From: Berkiella sp050247135
GTDB taxonomy: Bacteria > Pseudomonadota > Gammaproteobacteria > Berkiellales > Berkiellaceae
Reading direction: 5' to 3'
DNA length: 64,000 nucleotides
Assembly: GCA_050247135.1 (NCBI GenBank)
Contig: JBFWUT010000002.1
Coordinates: 62,001 to 126,000 of the forward strand
Shown here piece after piece: positions 17,136-25,540 of the stretch; position 1 is the stretch's first letter, and every line of letters starts with the position of its first letter. Made by a program: the position numbers and the translations under genes. Under the pieces are notes generated by a model, which ran no database searches, was not told where the DNA came from, and saw nothing but the letters and a program-made list of their open reading frames with translations.

Positions 17136-17890
17136 CAATCCGGCACTTTTTTCTCTTCGTTACGGTTATCGTCAATTTGTTAATCAGTGGATTAGCGCAA
17201 GGTTATGCCGCGCTTATTTTTGATTGCGATGGCGTATTGGTCGACAGTGAAGAGCTGAAGTTTAAAGCTTGGCAAACCGCTCTCAAAGAACAAGCGATCG
17301 ACTTTAAAGAAAATGAATATCTGCCGATGGTAGGTTATGATTCAGCACACATTGCTAAAGCTATTGCCTTGAGTAAATCGATGCCTTTTGATCAGAAAGC
17401 GATCATAAAGAGAAAAGATCAAGTTTATGATCAATTACAAAAACAAGGCGTTACGCCATTACCTGATGCCTTAAGTTTCCTCAAATTAGCGATTGCCAGA
17501 AAAGAAGAACTAGACTTAAAAATTGCCATTGCTTCCAGTGCGCCCAAAGCTGAAATCTTAGAGAATCTGCATCAATTAGGCATTGACCCTAATAGCTTCG
17601 ATTTTATTATTTCTGGTAAAGATGATCTAAAACACATTCATGATCCAGAAGGTGTGAACAAACCGAAACCTTATATCTACCAAGTGTGTGCAAAAGCTTT
17701 AGGGATAGAGCCTTCACAATGTTTGGTTTTTGAAGATAGTCAGGCAGGCGTCACTGCCGCAACATTAGCAGGCATGAATGTAATCGCTATTCCCAATCGT
17801 TTTACCCAAAATCAAGATTTTAGCTGCGCATTGAAAATAACTGCCTTTAAAGAGCTGGATCAATGCTATCCCTTTGGCAACTGCGCATAA
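17132..17890 (+). CDS. HAD phosphatase preceded by a signal peptide
   Basis: 252 residues. The first ~26 residues are a typical export signal (MTIRHFFLF...LISGLAQGYA). The HAD core begins directly after it with ALIFDCDGVLVDSEE (motif I), then ASSAPKAE (motif II), the Lys in NKPKPYIY (motif III) and FEDSQAGVTAA (motif IV). The alpha-helical cap and DGVLVDSE motif place it near beta-phosphoglucomutase/phosphatase-like HADs. The ATG overlaps the previous stop as ATGA. An exported HAD of this cytosolic-looking class is unusual; the alternative is an N-terminal membrane anchor. Confidence 0.85.
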   Translation: MTIRHFFLFVTVIVNLLISGLAQGYAALIFDCDGVLVDSEELKFKAWQTALKEQAIDFKENEYLPMVGYDSAHIAKAIALSKSMPFDQKAIIKRKDQVYDQLQKQGVTPLPDALSFLKLAIARKEELDLKIAIASSAPKAEILENLHQLGIDPNSFDFIISGKDDLKHIHDPEGVNKPKPYIYQVCAKALGIEPSQCLVFEDSQAGVTAATLAGMNVIAIPNRFTQNQDFSCALKITAFKELDQCYPFGNCA

Positions 17891-17973
17891 ACCTCCCTCT
17901 CTAATGCTAGTTGAAGATTACTTATATTTGTTCTAATTATATTAAATGAGTTCATATATTAAAGGGTTATAAA

Positions 17974-18411
17974 GTGGAATCCACTAAAAGAGACCTGCAT
18001 ATCATTATTGGTTATTTAGTCCTTTTTTTAGTTGCTTTATATGGTTTTGCTAAACCCTATCTTGAAAGCAACAAGTATTTGCGCACTGCAAAATCAGGTT
18101 ATGTCTATATTATGAAAAATCGTTCCTTATTTATGAATAGCGCCATTCCATATCAAATAATCTACTTTTCTGAGATAAGTAATCATAAAATCGAGTATTA
18201 TGTTCATCCCAATGAATCTTCTTCTGTTGATCAGATAAAAGCTTCATGGCCGCGTAACGATTGGTCTAAAGATGGTTTTGACTTCAAATCATGGCGTGGG
18301 CCATTTGAAATGTCTCGATGGACATATGATCACCTGGACTTAATAACAAGATTAAAGCCTGCCCCTGAAAATCTTGAAGGCGATGCTGGAAAGGCAAATG
18401 AATTGAAGTAA
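17974..18411 (+). CDS. Hypothetical membrane-anchored protein
   Basis: 145 residues with one N-terminal transmembrane helix (IIIGYLVLFLVALYGFA, residues ~10-26). A soluble domain rich in aromatic residues follows (SYW/WRGPFEMSRWTYDHL). It starts with GTG preceded by AAGGG. No recognised family. It stands alone between the HAD gene and an opposing hypothetical gene. Confidence 0.65.
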   Translation: MESTKRDLHIIIGYLVLFLVALYGFAKPYLESNKYLRTAKSGYVYIMKNRSLFMNSAIPYQIIYFSEISNHKIEYYVHPNESSSVDQIKASWPRNDWSKDGFDFKSWRGPFEMSRWTYDHLDLITRLKPAPENLEGDAGKANELK

Positions 18412-18459
18412 ATATTACCCCGAATTGCTTAGTTTTGCAGAAACACTACAAGTGCACAA

Positions 18460-19251
18460 TCAATGCATTTTAGGATGATGTCTTCTAGGCTCTTGCTCGC
18501 TAGTGGGTATATTGGGCACACTTGTCCTATTGGAAGTCACCAAAGACAGCATCCAGGTTAAGGCTTTTTGCAGGCAATTCACGTCTTCGTCATCTGAGCC
18601 TTCACTTTCCTCAGTGTTTTTTAAATCTTCTTTTATTTCAAGCGCTATATCACTTTCTTGCCGAAGTTGCTCTTTACCACCTATTAATAAATGCGTATCA
18701 GGTATGGTGAGCTTTGTGGTCAATTGCTGTATAAGGTATTCCTTAGTTTGATTATCGAGTATTAGGTTATCGATTTCCACTGTTTGTAACGATGTACGGA
18801 ATAACGCTTTACACAAAGATATAGCTTGAACATAGTTCATGTAGCGATAGCTAACAATCAGAGTATGTAATTTTCTGTAAACCCCCGAAATAAGATGATC
18901 ACAAATATCTTGGCATTGACTATTATTTAGCACTTGCGATGAAATAAAGGCAAGGATGTGCTCACCTAGATCTAATTTCATTTTTAAGGTATGAGAGTTT
19001 TTTCTAGCATATTCGCATATTGTTTGAGCCGTTTCATAATTCAGTGTTTCAAAATAGACTTTGATATTTAAACATTTCAATTTTGAAATAAAATTTAAAA
19101 AAGAGTTTAATGCTTGCTGGTCTATTTCAGAGAAATGAAAAGAGACTGGCACATCATGAGCAAATTCTGTTTGATTGAGGAGAGTCATTTCATCTAATGT
19201 TAGAATATCTGTCTCACATCGCAGTATGTTTTCAAGGTGTTCAAATTTCAC
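18460..19251 (-). CDS. Hypothetical protein, leucine-rich-repeat-like
   Basis: 263 residues. The middle alternates short Leu/Ile-rich strands and helices (LKCLNIKVYFETLNYETAQTI, LHTLIVSYRYMN, LQTVEIDNLIL), loosely resembling leucine-rich-repeat solenoids, though no canonical LRR is clear. The C-terminus is acidic (EESEGSDDEDV) then basic and disordered. It overlaps the end of the upstream GNAT gene by 11 bases. The composition resembles host-interacting proteins of Legionellales; function unknown. Confidence 0.65.
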   Translation of the reverse strand: MKFEHLENILRCETDILTLDEMTLLNQTEFAHDVPVSFHFSEIDQQALNSFLNFISKLKCLNIKVYFETLNYETAQTICEYARKNSHTLKMKLDLGEHILAFISSQVLNNSQCQDICDHLISGVYRKLHTLIVSYRYMNYVQAISLCKALFRTSLQTVEIDNLILDNQTKEYLIQQLTTKLTIPDTHLLIGGKEQLRQESDIALEIKEDLKNTEESEGSDDEDVNCLQKALTWMLSLVTSNRTSVPNIPTSEQEPRRHHPKMH

Positions 19252-19759
19252 TAGAAAACCTCAATATCATTTTTTCTGAATGTGAAAAATGGGCCACGGT
19301 TTCTTTAGATTCTGTATACTTTCCCGTGGAATATTCTTTTATAGTGCGCTTCCAAAATTGATAAGCGCCGCTGTTATTGGGGATCACCATTACTTCCCAG
19401 CGACCTTTAAACTGATTAAAGCACATTTTGGCAATATGCTTGCCAACCCCTTGACCTTTAAAGCGACGTAAAATAAAAAACTGCGCCATATTATAATCGG
19501 TTTTAGGATCGGCACCTTTTTTATCGACAATCACAAAGCCTGCTAGTTCTTGTTGATAGTGAATCAAAAAAGGCCAGGCGTTTTCGTCTAGCCAATATTT
19601 TTTAAAGTCGATACATTCATAGAGACCATTTTGTGGAATCGCCCAGTCGCCATCCTTAACATACTCGCTCATATCGTAGACATAAAAGCGCCCCATATTT
19701 TGGATGATGGGGTAGTCATCTAAAGTAGCTGGGACGAGCTTGAATTGGTTAAGATCCAT
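19241..19759 (-). CDS. GNAT-family N-acetyltransferase
   Basis: 172 residues with the acetyl-CoA-binding loop RRFKGQGVGKHIA (R/Q-x-x-G-x-G) around residues 98-110 preceded by the AQFFILRRF strand. A C-terminal V-shaped strand (WEVMVIPNNSGAYQFWKR) is typical of GNATs that acetylate small amines or protein termini. Substrate unknown. It precedes the LRR-like hypothetical gene, overlapping it by 11 bases. Confidence 0.85.
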   Translation of the reverse strand: MDLNQFKLVPATLDDYPIIQNMGRFYVYDMSEYVKDGDWAIPQNGLYECIDFKKYWLDENAWPFLIHYQQELAGFVIVDKKGADPKTDYNMAQFFILRRFKGQGVGKHIAKMCFNQFKGRWEVMVIPNNSGAYQFWKRTIKEYSTGKYTESKETVAHFSHSEKMILRFSSEI

Positions 19760-19814
19760 TTTAATCTTTACTATTTACTAGAATGTGCCAATCATAGCAA
19801 ATCTGAAGCTGGCA

Positions 19815-19901
19815 GGACATCCAAAAAAGTTGCGCAGGACATCCACAAAAATTGAAACTTTGATGACTAAATAGATTATATAATTTTACAGGACATCCAA
19901 A
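19815..19901 (+). repeat. Three direct copies of the AGGACATCCAAA motif
   Basis: Copies at 19815-19826, 19837-19848 (AGGACATCCACA) and 19890-19901, all in the same orientation, lie just upstream of csaA. They belong to a motif found ten times in this window. The RAYT-type transposase gene lies 350 bases downstream, with an opposite-facing copy beyond its start. Confidence 0.8.
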
Positions 19902-19917
19902 TAAAAAAGGGAAACAA

Positions 19918-20256
19918 ATGACTGATTACATTAGCTTTGATGATTTTACGAAAATCCAAATGCACGCAGGCACCATTATTAAAGCCGCAATCAATGATAA
20001 GGCTAAAAAGCCTGCTTATGTGTTGGAAATAGATTTTGGAGACTTAGGCATTAAAACAAGCTCTGCCCAAATTACAGAGCACTATACACCTGCGGATTTG
20101 GTAGGACGTCAAATCATTGCTGTGCTTAATTTTCCTCCTAAAAAGGTAGCAGGAATTACTTCTGAAGTATTAGTACTTGCTTGTGTCTCACCTATTAGTG
20201 GCACAATATTGTTGCATCCTTCTAAAACAGTCCCTAACGGTAGCCCTGTTTTATAG
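19918..20256 (+). CDS. csaA: CsaA-like tRNA-binding domain protein
   Basis: 112 residues comprising a single OB-fold tRNA-binding domain. It closely follows the Bacillus CsaA pattern: SSAQITEHY, IIAVLNFPPKKVAGITSEVLVL, and a C-terminal VPNGSPV. CsaA has been described as a chaperone-like or tRNA-binding protein. AAGGGAAACAAATG gives a clear start. It lies between inverted copies of the AGGACATCC motif together with the transposase, so it may have been captured as cargo. It converges on the transposase with a 6-base overlap. Confidence 0.9.
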   Translation: MTDYISFDDFTKIQMHAGTIIKAAINDKAKKPAYVLEIDFGDLGIKTSSAQITEHYTPADLVGRQIIAVLNFPPKKVAGITSEVLVLACVSPISGTILLHPSKTVPNGSPVL

Positions 20257-21246
20257 TGATGAAGCCATAAAGCATTTTTGTGCCGTCTGGATCCCTTTTG
20301 GACCATAGTTGCGACAGTCTCGATTAAATTCTAGTAGTACAGCACTATGTCCGATGGCATAAGAAAAACGGGATTGTAAATGTCGAACCATATTAAGCCA
20401 TTCATTAGGATTGAGTTGCAACCTCGTCAGAATGGGGATTATATTCTGCGGAATGCTCCCCCTTTTGCCTTCTCTTATTATCCGTCCGGTTTTATCAACC
20501 AAATCTACATAATCAGACAGTTTAAACTCAACACAAGGAATTTTTTGTTTAGATAAATCATGATTAGTAAAGGGCATCAAATGTTTAGGCTGTTTTGTGT
20601 TATCAATAGATTTGGAATTATTCAATTGTTTTGCTAAACACTGTAATCTTTCTTGAATTGAGGTAAAATCAGAATTTTCAAGCGACTCTGCCACTTTTGC
20701 ACGAATAGGGTTTAAATCGACATAGGCCATGGCGCTTAAAATAGCACCTTCATCCAATAAGGCTTGTGATTTAAAGCGCCCTTCCCAGAATCGCCCTTTG
20801 GTTTCATCTTCTTTATTAGAGGCGCGTGCAATTTTTTCATTTAAACATCGCATGTACCAGCTAATATCCATTAATCGATGTCGCCAAAGTGCTATTTTAT
20901 AGGTGGCTTCTTTTTTAGAATAAGTACTCAGTAATTTGGCATCTTTAGGAAATAATTCTGCCCAACGCGCTTGCACCTCTTTATCAGTCCATTGTGATGC
21001 CATTTCATCATTAACATATAAAACCAAATGATAATGATTACTCATCACCGCATATGCACAAACATGAATGGCAAAGATACTCGCTAAGTATTTGATGCGA
21101 GACACTATCCAAGGTTTACGGTGTGAGTAGTCACGACCTGTTGAACCATCAAAACCGCACAGGTACGAACGGCGAACACAACGGGTCATACAATGATAAT
21201 AAGGAGTTGCACTGAGATCGATTTGATTGGAGCGGGCTGTGGTCAT
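20251..21246 (-). CDS. REP-associated (RAYT/Y1, IS200-like) HUH transposase
   Basis: 331 residues. The HUH motif is HYHLVL (His71 and His73), preceded by YAVMSN. The GRFWEGRFKSQALLDEGAIL and AMAYVDLNPIRAKV segments are typical of the COG1943/TnpA-REP family, with Tyr175 a candidate catalytic tyrosine. The start chosen is the ATG at 21246, with AGGA upstream and the usual conserved N-terminus (NQIDLSATPYYH); the frame extends to 21300. A ~120-residue C-terminal extension is of unknown function. The adjoining AGGACATCC repeats are probably its substrates. Confidence 0.9.
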   Translation of the reverse strand: MTTARSNQIDLSATPYYHCMTRCVRRSYLCGFDGSTGRDYSHRKPWIVSRIKYLASIFAIHVCAYAVMSNHYHLVLYVNDEMASQWTDKEVQARWAELFPKDAKLLSTYSKKEATYKIALWRHRLMDISWYMRCLNEKIARASNKEDETKGRFWEGRFKSQALLDEGAILSAMAYVDLNPIRAKVAESLENSDFTSIQERLQCLAKQLNNSKSIDNTKQPKHLMPFTNHDLSKQKIPCVEFKLSDYVDLVDKTGRIIREGKRGSIPQNIIPILTRLQLNPNEWLNMVRHLQSRFSYAIGHSAVLLEFNRDCRNYGPKGIQTAQKCFMASSL

Positions 21247-21309
21247 ATGAAAACATCCTGTACTGCAATACGTGTAATATATGCATATTTTGTGCAGCAA
21301 TCAAATATT

Positions 21310-21321
21310 TTTGGATGTCCT
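21310..21321 (-). repeat. AGGACATCCAAA motif, inverted copy upstream of the transposase
   Basis: TTTGGATGTCCT on the plus strand, facing the three copies at 19815-19901. With those it brackets csaA and the transposase, giving a possible ~1.5-kb mobile unit. Confidence 0.8.
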
Positions 21322-21402
21322 GAGTAGGTTAGCCAGATAAAAACCTTTGAAAAGGGGGGCGAGAATTTATATAATAGAGCACTTGATGAAAAGGGCTAAC
21401 AC

Positions 21403-22041
21403 ATGATTGGCAGTTATTTTGAGTATGAGCGTAGCGACAATCCTCCGGTGACACCGATTTTCTCGCTTCTCTCAGATAAATCCACTCATTTTGGACAAGA
21501 ACAATCGCTGACGCCCTCTCAAATAGACATCCTGCAGAGTTACATCGATTGCTATCTGAACACAACTTTCCAAGGATTCATCAGCGCAGCTCCTACTTAC
21601 CCAGTTGATTTAAGGCCCTTACATCGCTATATCTTGAGCCAGGCCTATTCATTAAAAACTGAGATTTTTGCGGCACTATTAACAAAATTTTATCCTCCGG
21701 CTTCTCCAGAGGACGCTACTTTTGAGCAAAATACTCAACTACGCGCATTTCTGCTTACGTTTAACCGAATCTGCAATGAGCAAGCAGACGTTAATCAACC
21801 GCTTTTTGCCTGTGTTTTTGATAATAAACTTTCACCTAAAAAGAATTCACCCGTCAAACGGAAACTGGTTGCAGATTTCTTCAAGGCCCGTATTAATCCA
21901 GAATTCAGCGCCCCAGACATCATGACTAATTGCTTTGTTAAAGAAGCCATTCTAAGCAAAGAATCACTCCTTGGTGAAAATTGCGGCACATCTGTCAGCA
22001 GCACATCTGTCAGAAGACGGTTGTTCTTTGGTTATGAATAA
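21403..22041 (+). CDS. Hypothetical protein, paralogue 1 of a tandem pair
   Basis: 212 residues with no known domain, but clearly homologous to the next gene. Shared blocks are L-x-P-x-Q-x-D-I-L, EQNxxxRxxLxxFNxxC, DVNxxLxxxVFD and KKxNSPxKxK. Both end in a basic/hydrophobic motif (TSVRRRLFF here). A good AAGGG precedes the ATG. The protein is soluble with a predicted helical core. Function unknown; tandem duplication suggests a family expanded in this lineage. Confidence 0.7.
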   Translation: MIGSYFEYERSDNPPVTPIFSLLSDKSTHFGQEQSLTPSQIDILQSYIDCYLNTTFQGFISAAPTYPVDLRPLHRYILSQAYSLKTEIFAALLTKFYPPASPEDATFEQNTQLRAFLLTFNRICNEQADVNQPLFACVFDNKLSPKKNSPVKRKLVADFFKARINPEFSAPDIMTNCFVKEAILSKESLLGENCGTSVSSTSVRRRLFFGYE

Positions 22042-22154
22042 GCCCTCAGCAAACTCTATCCATCAATACGTGTATTTGCTAGCTAAAGAAAATGCTTTGA
22101 ACTGTTCAAACTTTTTTATATGATAAGCCTATTCTGATGAAAGGCAGGCAGTAC

Positions 22155-22709
22155 ATGATGGGTGGTTCTGAAGACGACAATGACTTCGCAGGCAATGATC
22201 CTACGCCTACGTGGATGCCTGGCTTTAACTCCGAAAATCCGACACTCAATCCAACCCAAACCGATATTTTAAATACCTATTTTGAACAATATCTCAAAGA
22301 GCCTTTTACCCTGTTTATCACGCTTGCGCCAAGCGAATTTAAGGAGACCCGCATCGGCCTTCTGCGTTCTGCCCTTGATACGCCTCCTGAATATTTTGCG
22401 CAAATTTTAGCTGAAAATTTTCCATGCGTTCCTGAAACGGACCCTACTTATGAGCAAAATGCGCATTTTAGGTCAAAGCTCATCGCCTTTAACCAATTGT
22501 GCCTGGGGAAAATTGATGTTAACCACGAGCTCTACACCGCTGTATTTGATCAGAGATTTGCAAAGAAAGAGAATTCCCCAACAAAACATAAAATGCTGTC
22601 TAGTTTCTTCAACTCAGCAATAAGACGGCTTATTGATGAAGCATGCAGAATTTTTATGGCAACAAATCAAACGCCGCCAACCAGCAAAGTGCGTAAAAAG
22701 CTTTTTTGA
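22155..22709 (+). CDS. Hypothetical protein, paralogue 2 of a tandem pair
   Basis: 184 residues from the ATG at 22155 (AGG six bases upstream; an earlier ATG at 22137 is also in frame). It aligns along most of its length with the preceding gene, including LNPTQTDIL, EQNAHFRSKLIAFNQLC, DVNHELYTAVFD and KKENSPTKHK. It ends in VRKKLF, paralleling VRRRLF of its neighbour. No recognised domain. The N-terminus differs and is acidic. Confidence 0.7.
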   Translation: MMGGSEDDNDFAGNDPTPTWMPGFNSENPTLNPTQTDILNTYFEQYLKEPFTLFITLAPSEFKETRIGLLRSALDTPPEYFAQILAENFPCVPETDPTYEQNAHFRSKLIAFNQLCLGKIDVNHELYTAVFDQRFAKKENSPTKHKMLSSFFNSAIRRLIDEACRIFMATNQTPPTSKVRKKLF

Positions 22710-22812
22710 ATACACCATATCCACTTAACAATACCATTCATCACAAAATTGCTTAGTTATTCAGTGCCTATGCTACAATGGCAGCCATTCTTATATAGTC
22801 AGGTATTAAACA

Positions 22813-25449
22813 ATGACATACACAGGCCCAACTCCAAATCAAACAGCCGACAACGGTATGCTACGCTGTTACAACATGGTACCTGATAATTTCAGAGATA
22901 TTGCTGAAATGACAGCTTATCTAGATACGGTGGCAAAGCTTGGAATGAACGTGGTATGGATAAACCCCATCCAATTAGCTGGCAACACCCCTATTGAGAA
23001 ATCCGATGCTTTAACTGGGCAACAACAAATCCTAAAAGGAAGCGTTTATGCCATGGCTCATGCGACATTACTAGACCCACGTTTTAGTGTAGTAAAACAT
23101 GACGACGATGGCGACATGATACTTACACCAGCTCAAGAACAAGCGTTAGCAAAATTCGAACCCAAAAAGATTATTGAAGCTCTTAAACAATCAAGACAAA
23201 AAATGGATGAATTAGAATCGTCTATTGAAACATTACAACATTATATTCAACTTGCGAAAAAAAATGCTAAGAACAATAAGTCCAAAGCTAAAAGTAATTC
23301 CTTTGGTTATTTTAATCCCGCAGATGAACTTGATTTTGATCTTGATGATGAAATGATTTCTTCAGATGTTGGCCAATTAGAGCGCGAATTAGAAGCTGCT
23401 GAACTTAAATTAGAAAAACACGAAGAACGCTACAGCAAGGCTTCAGCTTTGCAAGCCCAATGCATTATGCAGCTTGATACTGCAGCGCTTCAAGCTTTTA
23501 CTTCGCGAGCAAAAGCACTGGGTATTACACCGATATTTGATCTTGTGCTTAACCATCTTGCAAAAGATGCTGCTTTTGTTAGTGCAAATAAAGATTTATT
23601 TGATTTTCGTGATAGAACATTCCCTGACGCTACAACGTTTGCCTACAGCAAGCTACAAGGCAAATTTGCAGATAAATTAACAGATGAAGAAAAATATGAA
23701 TTAGGCCTTAATATTACTCAGGTTTTTGAAGGATTCTGGAAACCCTTTATTCAAAGATATATTCAAGTCTATGGATTCCATGGCGCAAGGGTGGATTGTG
23801 TTCGTAAAGTTCCTCAAGCATTACGCGCCAAGGTTTATGAATTAATTAAAGACACTGTTTCAGAACAAGCCGATGCTTTACCCTGCGTCATTTTAGAAGA
23901 GACATTATTTTCAGACTTAAGTCCAAAAGAGTTTGCTGAAAAGGTGAAAGGCGCCGGCGCCTCTCACAACACCGGTAGCGTATATTACCGCCAAAGGGAA
24001 TGGCACGGTGGCCTTTCAGATGATTATAGTCAAGAAGACTATTACAAAAAATCCATGGTATCAAACGGCGTAGTTAATTTCAGCGGTAATCACGATCATT
24101 ACACTTGCGCCATGACAGTTTGTCGTGAGTTGGCTTTTGAAAGATTACAAGCCAACAAAGAACTGTATGCTTCTTATCTTGAGTATGTAAAGACTAAAGA
24201 ATCTCTCAAAGATGATAATTCTTTAACAGATACGGTTTTAGATCAGATCAAATCTCAATATACCCATTATTATGTTCAAGAAATCCTTGCTGAACTTAAT
24301 GATCCTGATAATTATAACGATAATATTAACCGCTTCGGCAAAGCCTTTCGCGATAAGTTTTTAACCAACGTATTTGCAGGCAGTGGCGGCTATTTTATGT
24401 TAAGCGGAGACGAGCATGCCAGCTTACACCAACCATCTATATTTATTAGAGATAACGATGAGCAAGTTTATCCCCATGTGCATTTAGCCGTTTTTGATTC
24501 AACGTTTGCTAAAGAGGCTGAAGAAATTCTCAATCGAATGGCTGAGGAAAGTATTTTGCCACGCAAATATGGCAAATCGTATCAGGCGCTTTCAACTGCA
24601 AATAAAAAGATTTTTTTAAGCGCAGTTAAACAACAAATTCGCAATGAATTGAATGCCAATGTTTCCAGACATAAAAATCGCTTTGAAGAGCTTTTAGAGA
24701 AAAAACTGGGTACAGCGTTTACAGTGGCCCTGCTAGAGCAAGTTGCTGAAACGATTGATTCAAATAATGGCTGGAGTGCTCCACCATCACTAGCTCGTTT
24801 TGCCGATGCTGACTTCTTTAAAGAAACCAATGAGATATTGAGCAAAATGCCCCCTTCACGACCTGGTTTTTGGTCTGAACTGTTTAAAGCCGTCAACGAT
24901 GATGTGTTGATTGCTGTTCGTATGAATGGTGTTGGTTATGATGCGCAAGCTGAAGTGGTGATTCAAAATATTAATCCTTACAAAACAGTCAAAATTGACA
25001 AAACCGATTTAGAAAAAATTGCTCTGTGGTTGCAACAACGCGGTTTCCCTAACCCTAGCGTTGCTACCGTGCAATCACCTGAGTATCATAAAGCCTATGG
25101 TTGTATCATGGGTTCACAAGCGTATCAACAATTCCCAGCCAACTTATATTTTGGTGGCAACATTCAACTCGATAAAGACATCATGGAGCATAGCGTTAAT
25201 ATTGGCGGCATTAATATTGCCATTAGCATAATTGTCGCCCCTAAGCCAATAAGCCCTGATCCTTTATTTGCTCAAGGACCCGTGCAATATGTTCCTGAGG
25301 TCTACAGCGAACAACAATTACTCACTATGTTTAAAGCTATTCAAGTCAGTAAAAAGCAACCTGAACCCGAAGCAGGTGCAAAAGTCGATGAGCCAGTAGC
25401 TACAGCCAAACCAAGCTTCTCACTTCGAAAATCAGGCGAAGTTCATTAA
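22813..25449 (+). CDS. GH13 alpha-amylase-family protein with coiled-coil insertion
   Basis: 878 residues. All four GH13 regions are visible: DLVLNH (region I, residues 243-248), GARVD (region II, nucleophile Asp328), VILEET (region III, acid/base Glu362 or 363) and SGNHD (region IV, Asp428). So a catalytic (beta/alpha)8 barrel is likely. A charged coiled-coil-like insertion (about residues 110-215, rich in Lys/Glu/Gln) splits the barrel early. A long C-terminal half (430-878) has no domain I can name. No signal peptide is seen, so the enzyme is cytosolic or delivered by a non-Sec route. Glycan substrate unknown. A terminator follows. Confidence 0.85.
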   Translation: MTYTGPTPNQTADNGMLRCYNMVPDNFRDIAEMTAYLDTVAKLGMNVVWINPIQLAGNTPIEKSDALTGQQQILKGSVYAMAHATLLDPRFSVVKHDDDGDMILTPAQEQALAKFEPKKIIEALKQSRQKMDELESSIETLQHYIQLAKKNAKNNKSKAKSNSFGYFNPADELDFDLDDEMISSDVGQLERELEAAELKLEKHEERYSKASALQAQCIMQLDTAALQAFTSRAKALGITPIFDLVLNHLAKDAAFVSANKDLFDFRDRTFPDATTFAYSKLQGKFADKLTDEEKYELGLNITQVFEGFWKPFIQRYIQVYGFHGARVDCVRKVPQALRAKVYELIKDTVSEQADALPCVILEETLFSDLSPKEFAEKVKGAGASHNTGSVYYRQREWHGGLSDDYSQEDYYKKSMVSNGVVNFSGNHDHYTCAMTVCRELAFERLQANKELYASYLEYVKTKESLKDDNSLTDTVLDQIKSQYTHYYVQEILAELNDPDNYNDNINRFGKAFRDKFLTNVFAGSGGYFMLSGDEHASLHQPSIFIRDNDEQVYPHVHLAVFDSTFAKEAEEILNRMAEESILPRKYGKSYQALSTANKKIFLSAVKQQIRNELNANVSRHKNRFEELLEKKLGTAFTVALLEQVAETIDSNNGWSAPPSLARFADADFFKETNEILSKMPPSRPGFWSELFKAVNDDVLIAVRMNGVGYDAQAEVVIQNINPYKTVKIDKTDLEKIALWLQQRGFPNPSVATVQSPEYHKAYGCIMGSQAYQQFPANLYFGGNIQLDKDIMEHSVNIGGINIAISIIVAPKPISPDPLFAQGPVQYVPEVYSEQQLLTMFKAIQVSKKQPEPEAGAKVDEPVATAKPSFSLRKSGEVH

Positions 25450-25451
25450 CC

Positions 25452-25488
25452 TTGGGGGCATAAGCCCCCTCGTTTGATTTTTTTTTGT
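25452..25488 (+). terminator. Terminator after the GH13 gene
   Basis: GGGGGC-ATAA-GCCCCC stem followed after a few bases by a run of T. Confidence 0.75.
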
Positions 25489-25504
25489 TATGTTGTAACA
25501 TAGC
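25487..25504. promoter_or_regulatory. Zur-box-like operator before the zinc operon
   Basis: GTTATGTTGTAACATAGC contains the near-perfect palindrome TATGTT-GT-AACATA, close to the gammaproteobacterial Zur box core (ATGTTATAACAT type). It lies about 40-50 bases upstream of the GTG of the outer-membrane gene, where it would occlude the promoter. A zur-like gene ends the same operon, fitting autoregulation. Confidence 0.7.
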
Positions 25505-25540
25505 CTCCCCAACACAATAATCATAATAGGGTGAGGTTAA

